Shown here: positions 1 through 10,258 of the stretch, piece by piece
Layout: every line of letters starts with the position of its first letter
Numbering within the stretch: position 1 is the stretch's first letter
Assembly (NCBI GenBank): GCA_037176905.1
Contig: JBBBWG010010767.1
Span: 1 to 21,389 of the forward strand
Direction: 5' to 3'
Length of the DNA stretch: 21,389 nt
From: Azolla pinnata
Lineage: Eukaryota > Streptophyta > Polypodiopsida > Salviniales > Salviniaceae
The notes under the pieces: generated by a model
The model's database searches: none
The model's input: the letters and a program-made list of their open reading frames with translations, nothing else
What the model was told of the DNA's origin: nothing
Translations under genes and position numbers: made by a program

Positions 1-138
1 ATAATATTGTACATTAAGGTAATTAAAGAGAAGAGACTAGTTATAACTGTATTAACTGTTTTTGGTCTTGCAGTGGGCTTGTAAGTAGTAGTACTAGCAT
101 TCGATTTCATGGACATCTTACCAGCTTCAATGCGCCCA

Positions 139-288
139 TGGTCACCATCACCACCGTCATCACCACCGTCATCATCATCATCATCACCACCGTCACCATA
201 ATCATCATCACCACCACCACCACCATCATCACCAGCAGCACCACCATCATCACCAGCATCACCAGCATCACTACCATCATCATCATCA
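139..288. repeat. CAT/CAC trinucleotide tract (GAT-type microsatellite)
   Basis: About 150 bases of CAT, CAC and CAG triplets lie inside the left arm. The same tract in the right arm (about 20911-20991) is about 80 bases, so the tract length has diverged between the arms. The open frames across it translate to His/Thr/Ile or Met/Val runs and are products of the repeat. Confidence 0.9.
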
Positions 289-544
289 GAACTAGAGAAC
301 TCCAATCCGATTTATACAAAAAGGAGTGATGACATGCAAGTTCATCCTCTTCATCGACGATTATTATGATGCTTTCCCACAATGTTAATTCACCGTCATC
401 GAATCGGTCGAACTAGTTATAATCGATGCGACCGAGATCAAGATCCGAATCAGGACCAGAGACGAGCTTGATTCCAGGGGAGAGAGAAGGTTAGTGAAAT
501 ATACATACATTTTCATATGGCTAAGCTAGCTCTGTTAAGGGAAA

Positions 545-744
545 CCATCGGACGGCCGAAAAAGGAGGCAGTGTAATTCTTCTCCATCCGACGGCTGTCA
601 AAGAACGTTCGAGTGTACTTAATTCCTCCATCAGACAACATAAAAACAGAAATCGAAGAAAAAAGAAGGAAAAACGGGAAAAGAAAAGGACATCTCGAGG
701 AATGGGCGCCGTCCGATGGGAAGTGGGGCACCGACGGCGATCCG
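545..744. promoter_or_regulatory. Cluster of GCCGTCCGATGG-type motifs (left arm)
   Basis: Four related motifs with a CGTCSGAT core occur on both strands: near 545-556, 584-595, 708-719 and 729-744. Their counterparts are kept in the right arm (20482-20493, 20606-20617, 20645-20656). Short GC-rich palindrome-like motifs clustered in AT-rich plant DNA suggest a promoter, but that is inference. No gene downstream of it, reading leftwards on the minus strand, can be identified within the window. Confidence 0.4.
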
Positions 745-840
745 TGGAGCAAAATAAAAGAAAAGAAAAGAAAAGAAAATAAGGACTGGGCAGCTTGTAG
801 ATCAAAGTATAAGCTGATTATTCGGATTTTGTTTATATGA

Positions 841-866
841 ATATATATATATATATATATATATAT
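841..866. repeat. (AT)13 microsatellite
   Basis: An uninterrupted AT dinucleotide run lies just inside the inner end of the left arm. Confidence 0.95.
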
Positions 867-1797
867 TCATCGAATCGTTCGTTGACATGGCCAGCAAAAT
901 TGCCTTCAATTTTGCTACTATCACCAACAATTTTATTTGAAAGAGAAAAAAAACAAAGAAAGAACCGGATACCATTTTCTGCACCAGCTGGTTAGGAATT
1001 GCAACCACGGCGATGTTTAATTGACATGGAATTAGCCTGCAATTGCTCGATCGTAATTGGCGACAACAAAAACGGCAATGACATATCGAAGCTAAATTAA
1101 CTTGTTTTCGTGCCCTTAATTTGCTACCTACATTGTTAATTGCATATAAGCAAATTATTCATCGGGCCAAAACATCAGAACTCATATTTTGACCATATTC
1201 ATCGCATAAGAACTGATGGAGTACTCACCCTGGTTGGAATCTGACGGCTTGGATCTGTATAAGATAGCTATATTCCACGAATTACTGGATCATGTACCTG
1301 ATAAAAACTTCTCAGAATCGCGCGCGAGTATAACTACCCTTTGACTTGGGCTAAGATCTAGATCCTCATTCGAAAAGCTCTCTAATGCCGGCCTTGCAAT
1401 CGTCTCGAAGAGTTTACAGCACTGCTTCAAGTCGACAGAATTGTTAAAATAGTGCCATGTGCACTTATCATGCCTTTTAAGCGTCGACTCGTCAATGTTA
1501 TATAGTACAAAAGCTTTTGATTCTCTTGTTCGTATTCGATCGGTGTTACGAAATCTGGCGGGGGTTATTAAGAGGCGAGTTCGAAGAGAACATCAAACAT
1601 GCATTATACTCCAACTGTTTAATGCTTATATTTGTCTTCGTTGTGATCATCAGCCACGTCGATCGATCAGATACCCGGAAGAAAATGCATGTGTTTTCGA
1701 TTCAATCCGGCACGATCGGAAATGATCCGAAGGCGATGCGGAGAATCGATATTAACATGGAGAGATGAAGGATCAGAAGATTCACTGAAGTCTCCCA
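867..1797. other. Intergenic DNA, nothing recognised
   Basis: This AT-rich sequence lies upstream of gene 1. Only short open frames occur (for example 1459-1725 and 1517-1768) and they show no recognisable domain. I see no RNA gene or transposon signature. The promoter of gene 1 probably lies in the later part, but no TATA element or start site can be fixed. Confidence 0.5.
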
Positions 1798-1910
1798 ATG
1801 ATTGATTCAGTGGTTCAAAATCCATTGAACCATCTCATGGAGGGGCATGGAATGGAAATAGAGCAAGAACACAGGGGCATGTCCTGTGTATTTAGCAAAG
1901 GTTTGTTCTC

Positions 1911-1973
1911 TGATGATGGTGGTGGTAGTGATGGTGATGATGGTGGTGATGATGGTGATGGTGGTGATGGTGG
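1911..1973. repeat. GAT/GGT trinucleotide tract upstream of gene 1
   Basis: About 60 bases of GAT and GGT triplets lie 110 bases before the start codon of gene 1, in its presumed 5' leader. The tract is in frame with the gene 1 start codon and would encode an Asp/Gly run if translated. It is followed by a CT-rich leader (about 2000-2080), common in plant 5' UTRs. Confidence 0.85.
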
Positions 1974-2082
1974 AGAAAAGCTTGAGAACAGAGTATGTCC
2001 TTTCTGCTGTCTCTTTTGCCTGGTCCTCTCTCCAACTCCATCTCCCTCCTGCTCCTCCTGCTCCTCCTCCTCCTCCTCCAAG

Positions 2083-5000
2083 ATGTTGCAGATCAATCAA
2101 GTGCTGGATTCTCTTTTCAACAAAGGCTTCAAATCGCCCAAATGGTAAGCGATCTGTCATTCCCCCATTGATCCGTGTGTTTTTATCCCCACCCTCAATC
2201 TGTACTCCTCATCGTATCCCTTTTTTTGTGTCAGAAAGATCACTGGGTTTATGTTAATTGACGAAGAAGCCTTTACTCCTGTCTTTATCTCACACTCATT
2301 GAGATCCATGGAATGTATTATGTGTGAAAATCTACGTCTTTGAATTTGTTTCTTTTGCCTCTCTCGATTTTAGTCCATTTAATACAAAATTCTAAAAGCA
2401 TGGGAGATGGGAACATCTAATAACTGCTCTTTTTGACTGTGGAAATTGTCTAACACCAGGGAGTGTTTTGTTCATTTGCAGTAAAACATTGCTGAAGCTT
2501 GCAGTTTCACGCATGAAGCTGTTGCGGAATAAGCGGGTCATTCAGTTGAAACAGATGCGGAAGGAGCTGGCTAATCTTCTTGCAAATGGTCAAGAAGCAA
2601 TAGCCCAGATAAGGGTATGTCGATTCAAATGTTTTCAATGAAACATTGTAAATGACCATAGAATTGGGTTTGTCATGCTATGGATGCAAACTAAATCAGC
2701 TATAAATTATGTACGAGATATTATTGCATGTCCTTGAACAACTGCATCATAGAACTGCAGATTGATACACAATCAAAACATGTATAAATTGAATATGGAT
2801 ACAGAGACATAAATTTATATCTAACATTTTTAATCTCATATCCTCATCATCGTCATCTTTTTTCTTCTTCAGTTTGATGCTTGAATTCAGCTTTCACTAT
2901 TACTGGAACATTTTGGGTTTGAAATGATGGATTTGTTGGTTAATGACATTTTTAAGTCCCATCGATGAATTAATTTTCTTTTTCTAGTTTTTCATGCCTC
3001 AATCAAAGCATAGCATAGAGGGGATCTGCATACTGTGATGACAATGTGTATACTATTATTGACGGCCCTATGTACTACTTGCTTATGATTTTACTACCAT
3101 TACATTGAGATCAATGTTTCTTATATATGATATGGTTTGCATACATCTGAGATTACGTACTCTTTTGAGTGTTGGTGTCAACTTCTCTTACTATGCTCAT
3201 TGAAGAGGTTATTTGCTTTTCTGGATTGTTAGGTGGAACAGATCATAAGGGAGCAAAATACAATGGAAGCTTATGACAAGTTAGATATTTTCTGTGAGCT
3301 TTTAGCTGTCAGGTTACCAATGATTGAAGCACAAAGGTAGGCTAAAATTTGTATTTGGTTTGGTGTATGACATGGCAGCAAGTGCCCATAATTCCTTTAC
3401 CTGAATCTTGTAAAACCAGTATAAAGTCCACTTAGAGCCTCCTATTTGGAATCTCTTTGTTTGGGGTAAGACATCATATGCAACTAATACACTCGTCAAA
3501 GGAACGTTAGAAGTCAGAACCCTCAGGGGTATATCTCTGAGAGGTGCTATGTAGAGCTCTGTAATTTAATACAGAATGATAGTCATATGAATTGTATCAC
3601 TAGCTTTAGATAGCCTCTTTTTACTAGTATTGGTATTGGCATATCTGTTTTGATCATTAATTAGGGAACAAAACTGTGAAATAATCCCCACCCAGTTTTT
3701 CTTTATGTTCCATGGTTTCATTATACCCCTAGTAGCCCTTGATCAAACCCCAACAAAGCAAATTTTGTGTGCTATTCGAGTAACTATGGCTAAAGTATCC
3801 CAAGTTTCTTGATAATGTGTTCTATTTGAGAAAATTATATGCTCAATTCATCTCAAGTTTCTCAAATTTTTTTGTGCTACTTCAGAAATCATACATTCAG
3901 CTTAGGGCATATATTCAGTGGAACTTAGATGTTTCTCCTAGCTACTATTACTCTGCCCATGCCAGGATATTTTCTTTTGACATCGAAACAGATGTCAAAG
4001 TCTCATACTTGCAATTTATGTATTCAGGGAGTGCCCACTTGATCTCCATGAAGCAGTGGCTACAGTGATGTTCGCTGCTCCAAGGGCTTCTGATGTGCCA
4101 GAATTGCTGGAAATACAAAGTATGTTTGCCTCTAAGTACGGTCCAGAGTTTGCCACAGCTGCAGCTGAACTACTGCCCGACTGCAATGTCAACAGGCTGG
4201 TTAGCTTCTGTGAATGCCTTACTGCACAGTTTTGTGCTATGTTTTAAAAGCCCCCGCCTCTCAATGTACCTTGGTCTAACATTTGTTGCTTAGAGTTTCA
4301 TTCATGCCCTTACTCTAGGTCATCGAAATGTTGTCTGCTCGAGCTCCATCCATGAAAGTCAAGCTAAAGCTTATGAGGGAGATTGCTGAGGAGCATAATG
4401 TTGAGTGGGATGCTACCCATTTTGAGTTAGAGTACTCTAAGCCACCAGAAGATTTATTGGTAAGTTGTGTCTTTTATGCTTCACTGGTGCCTGTACTGGA
4501 AAAATAGAACTCTATGGCAGCCTCCCCTTCATTCCTTTTTCAATGGTTTTTCTTCAGGATGGAACCCATTTTGAGTTTGAGAAAATTGAATTACCAGAAC
4601 ATCTACCGGTAAGTCATGTGAACATTACATCATGCTTAAAGGAGAAACTGATCCTTAATCTTACTGTTACTGCCGTTTTCTCTTTTCTTTCATGAGGATA
4701 GGATGGAGGCAGTGCTGAGGCAGAAATATCTAAGAAACAAGAAGATTTATCGGTAAGATGCATCTTATAATGTATCGCACTTTGGCTACATGGATGTAGT
4801 ATTACACAAGCAGGATGGAACTTTAATCCAAATTTTCCAATTCTCTGGTTGTCTCTCGGGATATTGTTGGCTTTAATGACGACAGGGTGGAACCAGTCAT
4901 ATTATTGGACCCATCCAAATGCTACCTATACCATATCTTGCTGATTCAAATCAGTCAGAATTGAATTCCCCATCTGAAGGGGAGTTCTATCTCCCTTCGC

Positions 5001-6190
5001 CCCCGAAAGGAAACCTTAGTCCTCAACCACAACAATCTAGTGATGGTCTGCTTGAGGTGCCCAAATTTGTGCCATTCACGAATGCTGATCCGAATCGAGC
5101 TTATTCACCTCCGAGTATAAACTCTATTACGTCTCTTACAGAAGAGTTAGGATTAAAGGACGATCCTCTTCATCAACAGAATCCCTCAAGAACCAAACAG
5201 GAAGGAAGCACAAACCTGCAGGGAAGCACAAACCTGCAGGATATCATTGATGCTGCAGAGGCTGCAGCAGAATCTGCCGAGAGGGCAGCACAAGCTGCTA
5301 GAGAAGCAGCAAAGCTAGCAAGGTCCACAATCTCTTCTAAGCACCCAAACACTGCTAACAACCACCCACAAACCGTTTTGTCTACTACCCCTTCAAATCT
5401 TTTGAAGAGTGGTCATGAGACAACCTCGCCCATCAGCTCTTCTGAGCCCATAAGGATTAATGATACTAGCCAGGACACAATCTTGGCCACCATGGAATTG
5501 GAAGAAGGGAATCAGTTTTTCCCATCAACAGTGAAGGCTGAGAATAGTGCCGAGGGAGTGGAGTATGTTAGTCCATTCAACCCTTCGGTTAGAGAAGCGG
5601 GCGGACAACATTCGACAGGCGAGTTGGAAGATATTCCTGAGAGGAAGATGAATGTTCAAATGAGGGCTGATAGTTATGACTGGACAGGGAAAAGCAGTGA
5701 AAAACAGGGTTTTCTCGGGGAGGAGGAGGGCATTCCGCATACAGATCCTCCTCTTCCGAAGGACGTGAGAACTGAGGTTGAAAGAGTTAACAGTTATGAT
5801 TGGAACCAGGTATACACCAAAGAGGGCAATCCGGAGAAAGGCTCTGCTTTGGAGTTGGTTGATGGTGAAGAACAGTCTGTCATCACGGAGAGAATCAATT
5901 CCGGCAGTTATAACCGACATGGAACTATTGGGGTCGTGGGGAATCCATTTCGTGTGGTTGCGAGCTTATCGCATGAACCGATCGGAAGCCATGGATCCTT
6001 GCCCAGCCAGATTGAACCTGATGATCAACACAATGAAGGGAAGCTTGCGTTGCCCACCGATGACAATGCACCTGTATTTGATGTTCCTCAGCAAGAAATC
6101 ATCCAGAGGTTACCATCTCTTGAAGATGATCCATACTATACATACCCCAATCTCTTTTCGAAACCTTCTCATCACTCCCATCTCCCTTAA
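2083..6190 (+). CDS. IST1-like protein (gene 1), ESCRT-III/Vps4 regulator, 8 coding exons
   Basis: Coding exons: 2083-2144, 2482-2614, 3233-3336, 4028-4199, 4319-4459, 4558-4608, 4702-4752, 4886-6190; all introns are GT-AG and the sum is 2019 nt, or 672 aa. Residues about 22-187 form the IST1/DUF292 helical domain: CKTLLKLAVSRMKLLRNKR at its start, RVEQIIREQN, ECPLDLHEAV (101-110), APRASDVPELLEI and IAEEHNVEW (179-187). Such proteins bind CHMP1-type ESCRT-III subunits and the Vps4/SKD1 ATPase on endosomes in multivesicular-body sorting. The rest is a polar, disordered-looking tail with an Ala-rich helix at about 357-383 and three imperfect SYDW-type repeats at about 498, 538 and 574. The start is set by VLDSLFNKGF, as in plant relatives that begin close to MLDSFFNKGF. 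The frame stays open upstream to 1798, so a longer N-terminus is formally possible. It resembles the long plant IST1-like proteins with EDLLDG after the domain. The domain call is firm; the exact subfamily is inferred. Confidence 0.9.
5204..5239 (+). repeat. Perfect 18-bp tandem duplication inside gene 1
   Basis: Two identical 18-base units (5204-5221 and 5222-5239) encode GSTNLQ twice, just before the Ala-rich helix. The exact identity and preserved frame point to a recent slippage duplication in a disordered, tolerant part of the protein. Confidence 0.9.
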
Positions 6191-6591
6191 TCTTATTCTG
6201 TCTATGCAGGAAAAAAATTCAAGTTCCTTCATTTTACATTTTTAAAAAGAAAATTTATGGCATTGTATATATAAACGCATACAATGTGTAAAAGATAGAT
6301 GTGAGAGTGATCAGGAGGTCGGGTGATTGTGGACATGGCTCACAAGGTTGAGAGATTGTGGAATTAATTGCTCATACTGTATGTGATGTTTATTGTGTAT
6401 GAGATCAAAATAAGCTCCATCAGAGTTGAAATTTTTAGACTTCATTTCAAATGTTACTGATCATGCCTGGCACCCCATCTTTTTATGCCTTTTCATAACC
6501 AGTGAAAATGTTCCATGGGTTAGTTATCCACAGCTCAAAAGTAGCTTTATATTTTCTTGCTGAGGGTTGAGAGTTATGACATTAGATAGGT
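6191..6591 (+). other. 3' UTR and downstream region of gene 1
   Basis: This AT-rich, non-coding stretch follows the TAA stop. It contains a short inverted repeat (CATTGTAT at 6261-6268 with ATACAATG at 6279-6286) and an AATAA-type sequence near 6407 that could help direct polyadenylation. The cleavage site cannot be fixed from sequence. Confidence 0.5.
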
Positions 6592-6660
6592 GATTGCACA
6601 GCTTTGCCGTGAATGGTTGCACAACTTTGCAGTGAATAATTCTACAGTTCTGCAGTGAAA
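6592..6660. repeat. Three imperfect 23-bp tandem repeats
   Basis: Units at 6592-6614, 6615-6637 and 6638-6660 share the pattern 'TGCACARCTTTGCMGTGAAT', the third being most diverged. They lie between the end of gene 1 and the HAC-like remnant. Confidence 0.8.
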
Positions 6661-7037
6661 CCTTCTTGCTGTTTTTTCTCTCTTCTGCGAGTTTCCACTT
6701 CTCCAGCTCACAAGGAATTTGCAGAGCTTGAAGTAGAGAGAAAATCTGGATTTCATAGAGAATGCAAAAACGGTGTCTTTCTCAAATGTATACCATATTT
6801 CACTTTGAAAAGTAACGAAAGAAGTGTTAATCTTTTTGGTTTCTGCATTGGGTGCTACAGTGCAAGGTCCATCCATAAGCATAATCTAGAAATTAAGTTA
6901 CCATGTGAACTAGAGACTGCATTATACTGTAATTCAAATACAAAGGTATTTTTATGGCTTTCATACTGATACGGCATAAATGCAACAGGGAATCAGTTTG
7001 AATGTATGTCAAGGGTTTTGTTTTTCATTCCTTCTAG
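6661..7037. other. Unassigned spacer
   Basis: Open frames exist on both strands (6655-6969 on plus, 6574-6882 on minus) but neither shows a family motif. It ends at a good acceptor (CTTCTAG at 7031-7037) that begins the first HAC-like exon, so part of it is probably a relic intron. Whether an earlier HAC exon is buried here I cannot tell. Confidence 0.4.
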
Positions 7038-8911
7038 GATGAGTATGGAAATTTATCAGCCCTTGAACGGCGGATATTCCACATGCTGGTTTTAAGAAAG
7101 AGGAAATCATCTATTCTATCTGCAACATTAGCCAGCGATGGCAATCCTGAAGCTCCGATTCAGCCAAGTGGGTATGGAAGTGTCTCTCTTCTTTCAGATA
7201 GTAGCATTAGTTTTCCAAATCCATGATCAGAAAGGATACTAGCTAATCATATGGAATCAAGGGTCTTACTGAATTATCGTGCAACAAGTCCTGGATATAA
7301 TCTTGGTGGTGTTAGAAAACTATTTGATTTGAGTAAGGTATGCTTGCATCTTCTTTAGTGTAGCAAAATCCTATACAAGCTTCTCTTCGGCTTGATCAGA
7401 ATTATCAGGAACAAATGCAACAATTAATGTCTAGTTCAGGAATTAATCCAGGGGGACCAGGACCATTTCCGGGGTTTGTAGGTTAGTCATGTGAGTTCAT
7501 TAAGAGGCCAGAAAATCTGTACATTCTGGTATAACATGAATATAAAGTTTGTTTCAATCAGAGCTGATATTGCTGCTATTGGAGCTGATATTGCATCTTT
7601 TTATTGTCTTTTCTGATCGTGCAATTGAAACTACCTTTTCACATCCAGTGAAGGGTTGGAGGCAAAAAATGATGCTGGCACGGGTCAGTATCTAACAAAT
7701 TTACATCAGAAAACATGAAGTTGGTAAAGTAGAAAAGGTCAGGGATCACTTACACTGAGAGAGTTTGGACACCAGGACAAATTCGGCAACACATTGATAG
7801 TCTAAGAAAATGGATAGGCTAGGTATGGCAACAAGATTTAATTCAAGTTGTTATACTTCAGCAATTGCAATGAATGAATATCTTGTATTGATTTTTCTAC
7901 AGAGCAAAGGGAAGGTGGAGAAGAATCAAGTGATGGAGCACCGGATGACTTCTAATGCTTGCTCTGCTTGTGCTGTAAAGCATCTTTCATTTGATCTAAT
8001 TCCAATATTTCGTACACAATTTGGTTGCCGTATCAAGCGAAATGCTGTTTATTACACTTCCAGAACTGGTGACAATGGCCTGAACTACTGTGGACCATGT
8101 TATAACCAGTTTGGTATACTTGAAACTGATGGTATGAAGATTCAAAAGTCTTCACCTGAAACGCAAAAGAATGATGAACGTCGTCCTGAGGCCGTAAGTT
8201 AGATGATGGTATTCTATATGTTTAACCGAGAAATCATCGTGTTAAGCTTATTCAATGTTTATGTTGTTTTATTGAAAAACGATTAACTTGGAAATTGGAT
8301 TGAATGTTCTAACGCTCTCGGGAGAATGCCAGAGGGGGTCAAATGATTGAATTGTAAATGCTTACTTTTAGAAAGCTTCTTACTTGAATTGTCTACTTGC
8401 GTTGCAGGTTCCTACGGCGGAAGATTGGACCGAACGCGTTAATACTATCTGTAGAAAATAGGTTGGGAGGTCAAACCCAAGTGCTTAGAATTGTTTGAAC
8501 ATGAATATCTTAAAGAATTTCAATACACAGATCCAAGGTTAGCATCCCTTTCTGATGCCTTTGTGTAAGAACTGTAATAATTGAGGCATTTCTATAATAA
8601 TATCCTATCTTTTGCTGTCAATACACCTGTACTTGCTAAAGCTTGTATACGATGAGGCCAATGTGAATATTACAGATGCTGATGCTTTTCCAGCAGATTG
8701 AAGGTGTGGAAGCTTGCCTTTTTGGCATGTATGAACATCCCAGGCTTGCTTTTCACATTCAGTCAATATGCATAGTTCTTTATGAAATCAAGCATTTCTC
8801 TAGTTCTTATGGCCCATAACATTGATCTTGAACAATTCAGATTGCTTATTTGGACTACATCAAAAGCTGGGGCTTCATCAGCTGTTAGCTCTGGGCATTC
8901 TTTCTCGTAAC
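7038..8911 (+). pseudogene. Degenerate HAC-type (CBP/p300-like) histone acetyltransferase remnant
   Basis: Exon-like pieces appear in HAC order, most with usable splice sites. 7038-7171 encodes DEYGNLSALERRI, like the N-terminal EDYMNLDTLESRL segment. 7388-7481 is Gln/Gly/Pro-rich. 7743-7822 encodes SLTL and then TPGQIRQHIDSLRKWIG, like the segment before the Cys-rich region. 7903-8193 is an open exon with SKGKVEKNQVMEH and CRIKRNAVYYTSRTGD. 8408-8537 matches the HAT entry (VPTAED, then VKPKCLELFEHEYLKEF in another frame). 8676 onwards encodes QQIEGVEACLFGMYEH, part of the acetyltransferase core. 8841-8911 encodes IAYLDYIKSWGFISC, then a stop. Damage includes a frameshift near 7766, TAG at 7820, TAG at 8459 plus a frameshift, and TAG at 8886. 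The PHD finger, much of the HAT core, ZZ and C-terminal TAZ are missing. Introns are kept, so it arose by DNA duplication, not by a spliced retrocopy. Intact HAC proteins acetylate histones in the nucleus; this copy should not. Confidence 0.8.
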
Positions 8912-9600
8912 GGTTTGAGATCAAAGCTAGGACGGGACAAAGTGAGAGAGATTTGAATCTGTCAACTATTTAGTTTTCTTCCAAGTTTTGGGAACAATGT
9001 CTGGGCTAGTATGCTTTACAACCATTCTTTGTATGCGCGGAGTGAACGCGATGTGTTTACGGTTCTCTTTTGCAGTAATGCTTTGCGATGGAGAGGATGC
9101 ATGCTCCCAGGTTTACCTTGTCAAAGGTAGGTCCAGATCTTCAATGTCTGAAGCCTCAAATTCTTGAATGGACAGAGCAAATATGTATGGACAAGTGACA
9201 TGGTCAAACCATATGGGCATTCTTCATGATTTTGAAGTATGAGGAGATTGATCAAGGCTTTTGAAAAAGGCGGAGATATAAAATAATGTGAAGCAAGTTG
9301 GATTGGGTTGGCACTACTAGTTATTCGGATATATAACTGGAATCAAAGTCTCGATGAATCGACAGCCTATGCCACCATAGCACAAGTGGTTGCCGATATG
9401 GCTTTTGGGCCCCTGTTGAACTTTGATGAGATAAAGCTACTGCATCGACTCGAGAGAGCTTTTGAGTATTGCTCTGTAATGCGGAATGGGGATATGTCAG
9501 AAACACAATGTCAACAAGCAAAGCACTTTCCGGGTGCAAATCGTGCTTGTGTTCTCTGTGGGCAAAAGATGCGGGGTTTCCAAAGGCGCACAATACTCTG
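8912..9600. other. Unassigned DNA after the HAC remnant
   Basis: A plus-strand frame (9308-9808, 166 aa if read from its first ATG) contains KLLHRLERAFEYC and then ACVLCGQKM, which faintly recalls the GGCVLCKKMW segment of a HAC C-terminal TAZ finger. The surrounding Cys/His spacing does not fit, so this is only a suggestion that HAC homology runs on. A piece at 9076-9128 with acceptor-like and donor-like ends (encoding VMLCDGEDACSQVYLV) is not recognised. The 166-aa frame runs into the tandem repeat and is probably not a gene. Confidence 0.3.
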
Positions 9601-10258
9601 GAAGATGCACGGAAGCGGATTCGATCCGAGCTTGAAAACATGTACCCAGATTTTTCTTGGTTTTATAATTTGGGTTTCTCCGAATCATGCCACAGGCAGG
9701 CACCCCAAACATTCATTCATTCGACTCTGTTATTTGGATTTGCTCCGGGAGAAGAATCAAACAAAAATGCCCAATTTGGTCTTGAAGATCAGCAAAAAGA
9801 AGATGTGATGGGTGAAGATGCAGGGAAGCGGATTCGATCCGAGCTTGAAAACATGTACCCAGATTTTTCTTGGTTTTATAATTTGGGTTTCTCTGAATCA
9901 TGCCACAGGCAGGCACCCCCCTAACATTCATTCATTCATTTGACTCTGTTATTTGGAATTGCCCCGGGAGAAGAAGCAAGCACAAATGCCCAATTTGGTC
10001 TTGAAGATTCAGCAAAGAGAAGATGTGATGGGTGAAGATGCACGGAAGCGGATTCGATCCGAGCTTGAAAACATGTACCCAGATTTTTCTTGGTTTTATA
10101 ATTTGGGTTTCTCTGAATCATGCCACAGGCAGGCACCCCCCTAACATTCATTCATTCATTTGACTCTGTTATTTGGAATTGCCCCGGGAGAAGAAGCAAG
10201 CACAAATGCCCAATTTGGTCTTGAAGATTCAGCAAAAAGAAGATGCGATGGGTGAAGT
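9601..10258. repeat. Three tandem copies of a ~220-bp unit
   Basis: Units start at about 9601, 9814 and 10034 (periods 213 and 220) and end near 10254. They are nearly identical, differing by small indels, including one or two bases near the CCCC run and the number of ATTC repeats. Each unit has a plus-strand frame encoding KRIRSELENMYPDFSWFYNL and a minus-strand frame encoding GVPACGMIQRNPNYKTK; neither is a known domain. High identity means recent tandem amplification. No reverse transcriptase or transposase motif is present. Confidence 0.9.

Larger units (their letters stand above)
1..785. repeat. Left arm of a long inverted repeat
   Basis: Read as reverse complement, this segment matches about 20412-21145 almost end to end, roughly 85-90% by eye. 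Base 1 pairs with 21145, and the segment ending near 785 pairs with the start near 20412. The arm is longer than its partner mainly because its CAT/GAT tract is longer. A further 24-base block (800-823) matches 19951-19974 in inverted orientation with one mismatch, so the homology continues inward after a gap of about 14 bases here and about 437 bases on the other side. The outer end cannot be placed because the match runs off the window start. It could be the terminal inverted repeat of a large element or a segmental inverted duplication. Confidence 0.9.

Noticed and set aside
107..382. Small open frames over the CAT/GAT tract on both strands.
   Set aside because: Low-complexity Met/Val or Thr/Ile runs produced by triplet repeats; no domain content.
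1459..1768. Two overlapping plus-strand frames of 83-88 aa upstream of gene 1.
   Set aside because: No motif, no splice context, and length within chance for this composition.
5525..5920. 131-aa minus-strand frame inside the gene 1 last exon.
   Set aside because: Antisense shadow of a confident coding exon, with no family motif.
9308..9808. 166-aa frame with ACVLCGQKM that could be a TAZ zinc finger.
   Set aside because: Only one short stretch resembles TAZ2; the other Cys/His ligands and spacing are absent, and the frame runs into a tandem repeat.
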